A DNA stretch of 64,000 bases, from the NCBI GenBank assembly GCA_023079485.1, contig CM041090.1, positions 35,056,874-35,120,873 of the forward strand, written 5' to 3'. A program made the translations under genes and the position numbers. The DNA comes from Archilochus colubris (lineage: Eukaryota > Chordata > Aves > Apodiformes > Trochilidae). The notes beneath the pieces are model-generated. The model was not told the DNA's origin, did no database searches, and saw only the letters and a program-made list of their open reading frames with translations. This document shows, piece by piece, positions 42,137-53,600 of the stretch (within the stretch, counting starts at the first letter, position 1; every line of letters begins with the position of its first letter).

Positions 42137-44160
42137 ATATTTCCCAGCTTGGAAACCTTTTTGAGAAGCTGCTTAACCATTTCCTTTAGACCAGTGCACT
42201 CCTCTAGATGGCACTCGACGCTGTGTTTTCACTGTTCTTGAGGGGACCGACACTGAAGGAAAAAGAAAAACTTTCTCCTCTACTTGAGAGTTCAAATCTG
42301 GCAGTGCTGGGTAAGATGTTCATTGGAACAGAGTTTCTGGGCAAACTGGAAGACATGGATTCTGGTGATACAAGACTCCTGTGGAGTAAGCTTCAGCTTA
42401 TAAGGAAAAAATATTACAAGAGTTCCCTTTTATTGTCTTTACTGGCACTACCTGCTTTGGTTTTCCTTCACATATGAGGGAAGAGTTTATAATTAAGATT
42501 ATGAAATTGAGCTTATTTCCCTGGTTTCTTATGAAACTTTTTAGGCCTCTTCATAGCTTGAGTCTCATTAATTTGTCCTCTTTACAAAAGTAGAATATGG
42601 TGTAAATTATAACCAAGTTTTGGTCTCTCAGTACTTTTCTCTTTATGAAACAGGTTTTATAATAGCCCTTTTCCACACATCTGTCACTTGTCTTTTTAAT
42701 TTAGAGTGTAATTTTTTCAAGTTAAGGACTATACTAAATGTAAACTGAGGGCATTTGGACAATGTCCTTAATAACATGCTTTATCTTTTGGTCAGCCCTG
42801 AAGTGGTCAGGTAGTTGTGCTTGTTAATTTTTGAAGCTCCCTTCCAGTTGAACTATTCTATGCTACTCTTCTTTGTATGTATTATCCCATTCAGGACTAT
42901 TTTTGTCTGTGTTGTGTTTAGATTATATGAGAAGTCCTGTTTCAAATACAACAAAATAGCCAACCAAAAGAGAGATATTCAGGTCCTAACAATGCAAGAA
43001 ATTACTGGGGTGGAAGTGTCTTTCTTTTTTATACATTTATACCTCCTTTTGCATGTTTGTTTGCCAGAGACTGGTCGTAGCCACTTACCTGATCAGCTTG
43101 CTTTTCCAGATGTTGAAAAATAAGTAGCACGAATCAAGCAAACCTATCCCAGTCAAATGAACAACTGGAGCATCTCAAACTAGGTATGAAGGTGGAGTGA
43201 GAATCAGCCTCCTGGCAAAATGTTGATGCTCTGCAGTTTTGTGTCTGTGCTTCTTGCACTCTTTTGAGCTCTGTTCTTAGCTATTCCTTTGGTCAGACCC
43301 TCAGGTAATACCTTGGTGCTTTTTGGCTCACTCTCACTTTCCTGAAGCTGCCAGTAGCCTATCTGGAGAAAGATTTTATGCTGCTGCTTTTCTCTACTGC
43401 TTATTTCACTCATCTTTTAATAACATCATAGCGATTATTGCTCTATGTTCACTGCTGTATCAGAGCTCAATTTAAACTGACTTGATTCTCTCATCTTTGT
43501 GTTCTGTCCTGTCCAGGTGGACACTACCTGAGAAACATTCTATGGAAAGCCATCTTTGAAGGCAGATGTGAACTATTGTTAGAATGAGATGTCCCTTACT
43601 ACATACATTAACTTATTCTGGACTCAATCTTTCTGTCTTGATCAAAACATTTTCCTCAGTCTTGGTATATGCTGTTGCTCTCTGATGAGGTAATTTTGGG
43701 TCTATTGAACAATGAATTTTAAACTTTGAGAGACTTAAGGGACATGCTGCAAATAAATGATACGTGCTGAACACTTTTGTGAACAGTCTCTTCAGAGATA
43801 ATTAGAGTTCTCTTGAGAATAACTGCCAGTTCTCTTTAGAATATTTAAGCCTACTGCAAGCATATAGAAATGAAGTACATCTCAAGCTACAGATGGTTAG
43901 ACAACAAAGTACAAACCGATTTCTAAATGTTTTGCTGCATCTGCTTTACCTGTATTAAGTAGACTACACAGAAAGTAAATACAGGATGAGAAAACTACTG
44001 TAATGAATGTCTCCAAATGCAACTCTATAAAACTCAGGAGTATGATGAGTGAAAAGTGTCAGATCAGTTTGTGACCATTACCACTGTATTTAGAAACCAT
44101 TCTATCTTTGAGCAGCCACTTCAGCAGATAAGCTCAATCTTCTTGCAGATTTACGCTGGG

Positions 44161-44212
44161 ATTTTCAGAAATCCTAACAATTTCAGAAATCCTAAATTTC
44201 AGAAAATTCTAA
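44161..44212. repeat. short direct repeat, three copies of TTTCAGAAA(T)CCTAA
   Basis: Three consecutive copies of TTTCAGAAATCCTAA-like sequence, the last one diverged to TTTCAGAAAATTCTAA. It is close to the presumed 3' end of AHNAK2. Confidence 0.75.
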
Positions 44213-44252
44213 CAGAACTTTGAGCTACTCAGGTTATAATTCATATGGTGAG

Positions 44253-44258
44253 TTTATT
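44253..44258 (-). terminator. AATAAA candidate poly(A) signal for AHNAK2
   Basis: TTTATT on the plus strand is AATAAA on the AHNAK2 strand, about 955 nt after its stop codon. I found no closer exact hexamer, but weaker ATTAAA forms exist near 44558. Confidence 0.4.
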
Positions 44259-45212
44259 GTGAATTAAGAATACAGTGTTTCAATGATACATGTGAAGGCT
44301 GTCACATAAGCATTCTGCTTTTGTTGTGCACTTGAGAGAAGCATTAATATAAACAAGGAAGTAAATAATTATATACATCTTTCCCAGAAAATCTTTGAAG
44401 CAATTCCACTAATGTGGCAGATCATTGTGTGCATCTAATGGTACAGTAAATATATACATGAAAAATTATTTATCCACATTTTAATAATTATTGTTTGTCA
44501 GCGTATTTTACTTTGGTATCTTAAAAATGTGAATTAGTTACACGATTTTTGATCTTGAATTTAATCTGTTGAGTTTTAAAAAATTCTTCTAAGGCTAAAT
44601 ACGACCCACTAGGATAATAAAAAAATGAGAAGAGAGGAAGGGGTAAAGCATTAGTCTCTCTACACTAGTATTTTGGTTTCATCTTGAATTGTAAAGTGTT
44701 TGTGGAATATACTTATTGCTTTAACTGAAATAAAGAAAAATATTTTCATAAGAATGCAAAAGTAGGTCAGAAAGGTCCAAAATCTAAACAGGTAAGTAGA
44801 AAGCTCATAGTACTCGCTTATGCTAGTTCTGGAAATAACCTGTAATCTAAATATAATCAGTGCGATTTTGAGAAGCCTGTTTAACAAGCCTTGCTGCTGC
44901 CATTAAGCCTTTCAACAGTTTGCTTTCATGGTCCCAGGTATCTTTTCAGACTTTGCTAAAACCATGGCCGCCTCTGCACCTGGAGAAATTTTTGCCTTTG
45001 GGGCAGATTTGAAGAAATCAATATTTTCATTAATGTACGGTATAGCACATCTATGTTCTTGAAAATTTAGATGTGGTAAATTCTGTTCAACTGTGTTCAT
45101 AAATATCAGCTTTGGGTTTGGGCTAATTGTCACTTGCTAGAAAATTAAGAATTTTTTTTTTTTTTGTCTGCATGCATGGGCTTCTTCACTGAGGGTTCAG
45201 AAGAGACAGACT
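44253..45212 (-). other. AHNAK2: AHNAK2 3'UTR (probable)
   Basis: AT-rich sequence after the TGA of AHNAK2 without coding content. The limit rests only on the hexamer at 44253. Confidence 0.45.
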
Positions 45213-48200
45213 TCATTTAGTTGTATCTCCAGGAGTATCAGATTGACTATCTTTTTGTTCTTCCAACAAGATTAGTTCAGTTCTTGCTGAAGATGTCACG
45301 ATAGTTCGAGAAACTGCAACATTAGATGAGAACTGATAAACTTCAAATTTTCCATCCTCTGTTGTTCCTTTAGGTGATAAAGTTTCTTGTGCATCAAAAA
45401 ATACATCAGGTTTATCTGATGGGCTGTCTTCATCTGAGACTGTTCCCTCTTTAGGATCCATTTCTTCTTTGTCAACAGCCTTAGCCTTTTTGGAAGGAGA
45501 TGTGAAACCAAGCTTGGGAAATCTAAACCATCCAGTTTTTTCAGTTGTGTCAGCAGGTTTCACATCTTCTGGAACTGATTTTTTTACTTCTGTTTTTGAA
45601 TCTATGCTTATCTCCTCACCAGATGAAAAGCCAATACTTGGAAGCCAAAATTTGAATCTTCCAGATCTTTTACTATCAGTCTTTTCTTTTTCATTATCTT
45701 TTTCTTCATCTTCTAGTGCTTCAACTACATTGTCATCTTTAGAGAGAGGATCTGCATTTATTCCCTCTGCTGATTTATCAAGGTGACTTTTGTCAGATTT
45801 AATGGAAGGCTTTACTTCAACAGCAAATGTTTTTAACTTTGGCAAACTTACTTCTCCACTGGAGGCTTCAGTCTCACTGTCTGGTTTGTCATATGGTTTA
45901 AGCTCAGCACTGCCAGTCCCCTGTGCTGCTACTCTGAAGCTTTCATCAGCACATTTAGGTTTGCTCACTGATGCATCTTCTGTGGGAGATGGCTGCTGGA
46001 CGAGCACTTCTAAGTTGCTGTGTGATTCGGGCAACTTTACCTTGAGCAATGAAAATCCCAAAGTAGCAGTTTTGACTTCTGGTGAGAGAATCTCTGATTC
46101 TTTCAGTATTTCAGTAGTGTAAATCTCACACCTTTCAATAGCAACATGTTCCGGTTTAACTTCCTCGCTCACTTCTTGGCCCTCTGCATATGACCAATGA
46201 ATGTCTTGCCCTGCATTTGAAAGGGAGGATGTTATAGTAGTAGTCATGTGTGCTGTTTTAATGTCAGGATCAGTCAGTGTTAGGATTTTGCTTTTTGCTT
46301 TTTGAATACCACCCCCTAGAGCACCTGGTGTTTCCTCAGAGACAGCAGAGCTTCCTTGCAAGTGCACTACTTCAACGTCAGTACTAGATCCCTTGGGGTC
46401 TGTTACAATTTTTGAAACTGAGACATCAGCTTCAGTTGGGAGAGCTTTGAAAGTGAATCTTGGTATTTTTAGTTTGGGAATTTTTATATTTACTTCTGGG
46501 CCATCTTGTGATTTGTCCACTGTTTGCACTGTTATTCTGGAAGATGCTTCCATATGATCTAGAGCTGGACTTCTCGTGCCAGTGCATTCCTCTGGTTTTT
46601 GAAACTGCGTTTCTGCTGTGCTTAGTTCAACTTTAGTTTCTGAATCAGCTTCTGACTTTGACAAACTGACATAATCATCAAAACCTTTTGCTTCTGAATG
46701 CAACACTCCAAACTTTGGAATCTTAAACTTGTAAGTTTTAATTTTACTTGTTTCTGCTCTGTCTTCTACTTGCACTTCCACTGCTGCAGACATGTCCTGT
46801 TCAACCTTTTTCACTTGAAATTTAATTTCAGGATCTACTCTAGCAATTTTAACATCTGTTTTAACTTCCGGAACTTCTACCTTTACATCTTCCATCTTAG
46901 CTCTAACATAAGCACCATCTTCTGATCCCATTGCTGTAGACCAGTCACACACAGGCCTTTTTAATTGACTTCCCCGACTGTCTTTTCCTGTAATTTTCAT
47001 CTCACCCTTTATCTTTCCTTCTTTAGTTACTGCTTCTTGATTTTGGACATTTACCTCTTCCTTTGGAAGACTGACATCCGTTTTCTTCTGTGTTGCATCC
47101 AGAGTAATTTCAGCTGATGATGGTTTACATCCTACTCCTGAAGTTTCTAACTTAATGGAACTTTTAACCTTTGAGACATCCATGTCCTGTGATTTGACTT
47201 TATGCTCTTCAAGAGTCAGAGTACCTGCAGGAAACATATTCATTAAACTGTTGTCTTTGTCAGTTTCTGAAGGACTTAGGTATGATTTAGACAATTCTGC
47301 TGAAGACACTGTGAATTCTGAAGTATGTATTTTTTGACCTTTAGCACTGTGCTTAACTATGTCTGCGTAAGTTTCAGTTTTTTTAATAGTCACTCTACCT
47401 TCTGCTGTTTTTCCTGTGGATAATGAAATATCTCCTTTCACCTTAGGCAAGCTTACATCAGAACTCCTTACAGAATCTTCTAACTTTGAAATCCCTTCTT
47501 TTCCAATAGTAATTTCAGCAACTGCATGTGGTAATGAGAAGGTATTTTCAGGAATACTTCTTTCAGTTTGTACTTCAGCAGAGGGAATGCCTGTCTGCGT
47601 TTTTTCCATACTTCTTTCAGTATCAGCATCACCTCTTTTTTCCTTTAAGGGTGTCCTGCCAAATGCAGGTATTCTGAATTTTGGCATTTTAAACCATCCC
47701 TGATGTTCTTCAATCTGAATTTCTTCAGTTTTTATTTCACGTTCTTCTTTTAAATTGATTTCTTTCTCCTTGAGGCTCTCAATAATGCCTTCTGTCACTG
47801 GTTTAGACACTGACTGGGGGCTTACATCAACCTTTGGAGCTTCAGTGCCAGCTACCAAAACCTGAGGTGTTTTTATGTTACAATCATAAACACTTATTTC
47901 AGGATCTAACACATCAGATGCATGTTCTGATGCTGGAACTCCCACAGCAATGTCAGCAATTTCATTTGTCATTTTTAGCTGGGGCAACTCAGCTTCTATT
48001 TTTGGAGAAGTGATCTCTGTTTCCACGACTTTCCCTTTCGTTAGGGAGATTCCAAACTTCGGCTTCTGGAATTTGGGCATTTTAATCTTCCCTTCAGGAC
48101 TTTCTAATTTAATCTTTCTTCCATCTACAACTAATGATCTTTCTGTTACTATTTCAGGGCTCCTCAGTTCAACTGAAGCTTCTCTGGGGAGATCAATATC

Positions 48201-50692
48201 TTTGTTTTGAATGGCATCTTCATTGGTAGGACTTGGTTTTAGGACCTGTTGAAAGCTCCCCTTCGAGGCAGGCAGAGCAGCATCAGTCTTTGATGAGCTG
48301 ACTCCCATGTCAGTTTTGGAGGCTGCTGTTTCTGTTTTGGAAAACTCCAGAGGAGGGGTCTTAACATCAGACAGTTTTATGCTTATTTGCGCCCCTTCCC
48401 CTGTCCTTTCAGAATGACTTTTTTCTATATCAGGTATCTGTATGGAATCATCACCCTCTCCTTCTGTTTTGGGAATAGCAGCATCAACTTCAACTTTTAG
48501 GGAATGTGTCTGCGATTTGGGAACCTTGATCTTGGAAAGTGAAATTTTAGGCATGACAAATTGAGGCTTTTTAGTTGGACTTCTGTGTTCAACTTTTCCT
48601 GTGGCTATTTCCAGATCAAGGGCTGGCCCAGAACCTTGATCATCAGCTGCAATTCCTCTCACCTCTGTGTCCATTCTGTCTGATATTACAGCAGGCTTAT
48701 GATCTTCCAAATTTGTCACAGAACCTGATTTAACACTTCCTTCCTTCTTTGGTGACCAGCTGAAGGATGGAAGTTTGAATTTTGGCATTTTGAAATGTCC
48801 TTCTTTCTCTTCTCCATCTCCATCTCGCTTTATTTCTCCTTTGATTTGTAGTGCTGCATCTGAACCCTGAATATCACCAGCTGGTTTTTGAGTAGAAATG
48901 TCAGTTGATGGGGGGCAAACATAAGCCTCTGATGCCTGATTGTCAGATTTCATAATTTTGACTTTAGCGCTGTAAGTTTCTTTTCCCATACCAGATTCCA
49001 CATCCAAATTTGGTGATTCAACAGCAATATCAGCTATTTCTACTGTTGCTTTTAGCTGGGGAACCTTGCCTTCTGATTTGGGTTGGCTGACCTCCTTTTC
49101 TGACCCTTTCCCTTTAGAATGAACACTTCCAAACTTTGGCATCTGGAATTTAGACATTTTTGTTTTCCCTTCAGGACCTTCAATTTTTATTTCTACATCA
49201 CCCACAGTGATTTCACTTACTGTTTTTTCAACACTTGTGTCAGGACTCTTCAGCTCAAAGGAACCATCAGTTATCTTAACATCTGAGTTGGAGAGACTGG
49301 CATTAGCAGCAACTGATTTCAGTGTCAGGTCACTGTCTTCACATACTGAAGGGAGTCTGACCTCACCTCTAGGCATGCTAATATCCACTTCTGCTTTGGG
49401 AGATTTGACATCTGGTTTTGAAAACTCCACAGTTGGGACTTTTGGTATTTTTGTGACTCCTGCCCCTTTTTCAGATTTCTGTACTGTAACACCTTCCTTT
49501 TCTTGTTTGAGATCACAAATATCAGTTTCCTGAACAGGTAGGCAGACTTGGATTTTCTGACCCTTTGTTTTAGGGAATGAGATCTTTGGCATGGTAAACT
49601 GAGACTTCTTGGTTTTGCCCTTTTCACCATCTTTTTCTGTTGATGTATCAAGTTCCAATTGAAGATACTGATTCTCAGCGGCCGGAAATGTTAATTCAGA
49701 TTCTGTGTGTCCAGACAAAGTAGACAAAATGGGTTCTTCCAGTTGTCCTTCAGTTGCAGAAGGAACAATAGCCGCCTTCTTTGGTGACCAACTAAATGAA
49801 GGCAATTTGAACTTTGATGTTTTAAATTTGTTTTCTTTACCATCTGTGTCCTTTTCTCCTGGGCCTCCCTCCCGTTCTTCCTGACACTCTAAATTTGTGC
49901 TGTGGACTTTCACTTCTAATTCTGGCACGTTACTTTCTACTGATGGGAGACTGACATCCAACTTGGGTGCATCCAGAGTACTTTCTATGGAAGAAATAGG
50001 CATCTTTATACCTAGTTCAGCATCAGGGATCTGAATTGGTGTTTCAATATCAATTTCGGTACTATCAGATGTTATATTGCCCACTTCAGAACCTATGCAA
50101 CTTTCTGCTGGTTTTCCCTTAGACCAGGAATAGACAAATTTTGGTTTTCGGAATTTAGGAATTTTGACTGTAAACTCTGCATTACCCAAAGATATATCAG
50201 GATCTGGCAATTTAACTCCTGGCTTCAAATCTCCTTGCTCATACGAGCCGTCTATATTTAAAATTTCAAAATCTGTTATTGAAAGATTCTCATCAGCAGA
50301 GGATGACATTTTAGATTCAGATTCTGGGACACGAGTATGGTATTTTGTAAGAGTAATATCACCTTTTGGTAAAGAGGATTCCATACAAATTTTAGAAGAA
50401 CCAGTGTCAACTCTGGAGAAACCTAAGCTGGGAATTCTAAACCTAGTACCTTTTGACCGACTATCGCCCTTAATCTCAGGAATTATTTCAGACTGAGCAC
50501 TGCCGGAAAAAACAACAGGGGTTTCCTCTGTTACAGAATAACAAAGATTATCTGATGAAGAAACTTCAAATCCAGATTTACTCTGAAAATGAGGTTTGGA
50601 AATTTTAGAAAGGGAAACTTTAGGCATTCTAAATAGAGAACTTTTTGTTTTACCCATATCATCTTCTTTACCAGAACATGAATCAGTGACAA
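45213..50692 (-). CDS. AHNAK2: AHNAK2 C-terminal region of diverged repeats
   Basis: This region has 1,827 codons in an uninterrupted frame, ending in TGA at 45213-45215 (protein end GDTTK). It is visibly AT-rich, unlike the array. It still contains relics of the array unit. The block corresponding to KMPKF-KPKFGVS recurs near 50133, 49128, 48050 and 46708, and the PSFSWSPKK block near 49775 and 48755, so the spacing is roughly 1.0 to 1.3 kb. The last about 270 residues contain RFKFWLPSIGFSSGEE, GWFRFPKLGFTSPSKK and the conserved SRTIVTSSARTELILLEE tail. It is Ser/Lys/Glu/Asp-rich and probably largely disordered. Confidence 0.92.
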
Positions 50693-53600
50693 CCTCCACG
50701 CCGGGTGCCTGGATCTCGGCCGCGGGCAGGGTTACGTCGGCTTCGGCGGTTCCCGAGAGCGCCGTCACCTGGGGCTCCTTGAGGCTGACGTCCACTTCAG
50801 CAGCGACAGTGCCCTTGGCCTCTCTGCTGCTGGACCAGCCAAAGGAAGGCATGCCGAACTTGGGCATCTTGAACTTGCCGTCCCTGGACTTTGTGGCCTC
50901 CTTCTCCGGAGCTTTGGCCTCCCCTTCCAGGGTGAGGGACACCTCGGGCGCCTGCAGGTCGGCGCTGGCCTTTGGGAGGGTGACGTCGGCGGACGGCATG
51001 CTGATGTCCACCTTGGGAGCTTTGATGTCAACTTTGGGCATTTTGAGGGAGGGCTTCTCCACCTTCCAGCCGGCCCCTTCGATCTTGGCGCCGGGGACGT
51101 CGGCTTTGAGGCCCAAAGCGGGGCCCTCGCCTGCGGCCGTCACGGTGGCGGAGGGGACGTCGACCCCAGCGGTGGGCAGGCTGACCTCGCCTTCCAGCCC
51201 TTCCGCCTTGGGAGGGGACACTCCGAATTTGGGCTTGTCAAACTTGGGCATCTTGAACTTGCCTTTCAGGCCCGCGCCTTCCACCTGGGCTCCCTCAAGC
51301 GCGCCTTCGGCAGAGGGCCCCTTGAGGTCTATCGCGGGTGCCTGGAGCTCAAGGGAGCCTTCGACGGAGGGCAGCTTGACGTCGGGGGCCGCGATGCTGA
51401 TGTCGCCGGCGCCGGCCTTGAGGTCTGCCTCGGGGAGGCTGGCGTCGACTTTCTGCGGGCTGATGTCTGCGTCCAGTGTGGGAGCCTTGACCGTCGGCTT
51501 GGAGAAGACCACGCTGGGCACCTTGACTTTCGGCATGTGGAGTTTCATGCCGCCGCTGCCGCCCTCCACTTTGCCCGCAGGTGCCTCCAGGCCGCCTTCG
51601 GCATCCGGACCCTGCAGGGCGACTTTGCCCCCCTGCACTTCAACCTGGGCTTTGGGCAGCGAGACCTCGGCCTTCGGCAGGCTGACCTGCACGTGGGGAC
51701 CTTTGACTTTGGGCAGCTTGACGCTGGGCATCTTGACGTCGGGCATCTTGAATCGACCTTTCTCGCCGTCTCCTTCAGCGGCCCCTTCGACGGTCACCTC
51801 CACGCCGGGCGCCTGGATCTCGGCCGCGGGCAGGGTTACGTCGACTTCGGCGGTTCCCGAGGGCGCCGTCACCTGGGGCTCCTTGAGGCTGACGTCCACT
51901 TCAGCGGCGACGGTGCCCTTGGCCTCTCTGCTGCTGGACCAGCCAAAGGAAGGCATGCCGAACTTGGGCATCTTGAACTTGCCGTCCTTGGACTTTGTGG
52001 CCTCCTTCTCCGGGGCTTTGGCCTCCCCTTCCAGGGTGAGGGACACCTCGGGCGCCTGCAGGTCGGCGCTGGCCTTTGGGAGGGTGACGTCGGCGGACGG
52101 CATGCTGATGTCCACCTTGGGAGCTTTGATGTCAACCTTGGGCATTTTGAGGGAGGGCTTCTCCACCTTCCAGCCGGCCCCTTCGATCTTGGCGCCGGGG
52201 ACGTCGGCTTTGAGGCCCAAAGCGGGGCCCTCGCCTGCGGCCGTCACGGTGGCGGAGGGGACGTCGACCCCAGCGGTGGGCAGGCTGACCTCGCCTTCCA
52301 GCCCTTCCGCCTTGGGAGGGGACACTCCGAATTTGGGCTTGTCAAACTTGGGCATCTTGAACTTGCCTTTCAGGCCCGCGCCTTCCACCTGGGCTCCCTC
52401 AAGCGCGCCTTCGGCAGAGGGCACCTTGAGGTCTATCGCGGGTGCCTGGAGCTCAAGGGAGCCTTCGACGGAGGGCAGCTTGACGTCGGGGGCCGCGATG
52501 CTGATGTCGCCAGCGCCGGCCTTGAGGTCTGCCTCGGGGAGGCTGGCGTCGACTTTCTGCGGGCTGATGTCTGCGTCCAGTTTGGGAGCCTTGACCGTCG
52601 GCTTGGAGAAGACCACGCTGGGCACCTTGACTTTCGGCATGTGGAGTTTCATGCCGCCGCTGCCGCCCTCCACTTTGCCCGCAGGTGCCTCCAGGCCGCC
52701 TTCGGCATCCGGACCCTGCAGGGCGACTTCGCCCCCCTGCACTTCAACCTGGGCTTTGGGCAGCGAGACCTCGGCCTTCGGCAGGCTGACCTGCACGTGG
52801 GGACCTTTGACTTTGGGCAGCTTGACGCTGGGCATCTTGACGTCGGGCATCTTGAATCGACCTTTCTCGCCGTCTCCTTCAGCGGCCCCTTCGACGGTCA
52901 CCTCCACGCCGGGCGCCTGGATCTCGGCCGCGGGCAGGGTTACGTCGACTTCGGCGGTTCCCGAGGGCGCCGTCACCTGGGGCTCCTTGAGGCTGACGTC
53001 CACTTCAGCGGCGACGGTGCCCTTGGCCTCTCTGCTGCTGGACCAGCCAAAGGAAGGCATGCCGAACTTGGGCATCTTGAACTTGCCGTCCTTGGACTTT
53101 GTGGCCTCCTTCTCCGGGGCTTTGGCCTCTCCTTCCAGGGTGAGGGACACCTCGGGCGCCTGCAGGTCGGCGCTGGCCTTTGGGAGGGTGACGTCGGCGG
53201 ACGGCATGCTGATGTCCACCTTGGGAGCTTTGATGTCAACCTTGGGCATTTTGAGGGAGGGCTTCTCCACCTTCCAGCCGGCCCCTTCGATCTTGGCGCC
53301 GGGGACGTCGGCTTTGAGGCCCAAAGGGCCTCGCCTGCGGCCGCCACGGCGGAGGGGACGGCTTCGACCCCAGCGGTGGCAGTTGATCTCGCTTCCAGCC
53401 CTTCCGCCTTGGGAGGGGACACTCCGACTTGGGCTTGTCAAACTTGGGCATCTTGAACTTGCCTTTCAGGCCCGCGCCTTCCACCTGGGCTCCCTCAAGC
53501 GCGCCTTCGGCAGAGGGCACCTTGAGGTCTATCGCGGGTGCCTGGAGCTCAAGGGAGCCTTCGACGGAGGGCAGCTTGACGTCGGGGGCCGCGATGCTGA

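Larger units (their letters stand above)
40726..44250. other. intergenic region between convergent PLD4 and AHNAK2
   Basis: About 3.5 kb with no supported gene. It contains an ATT microsatellite near 42085 and a short triple direct repeat near 44161. Short open frames here have no recognisable content. Confidence 0.65.

Noticed and set aside
42044..42241. Open frame with a long isoleucine run
   Set aside because: It is only the ATT microsatellite read in frame.
45469..48210. Several plus-strand frames of 60-110 codons
   Set aside because: They are antisense shadows of the AHNAK2 C-terminal coding region.
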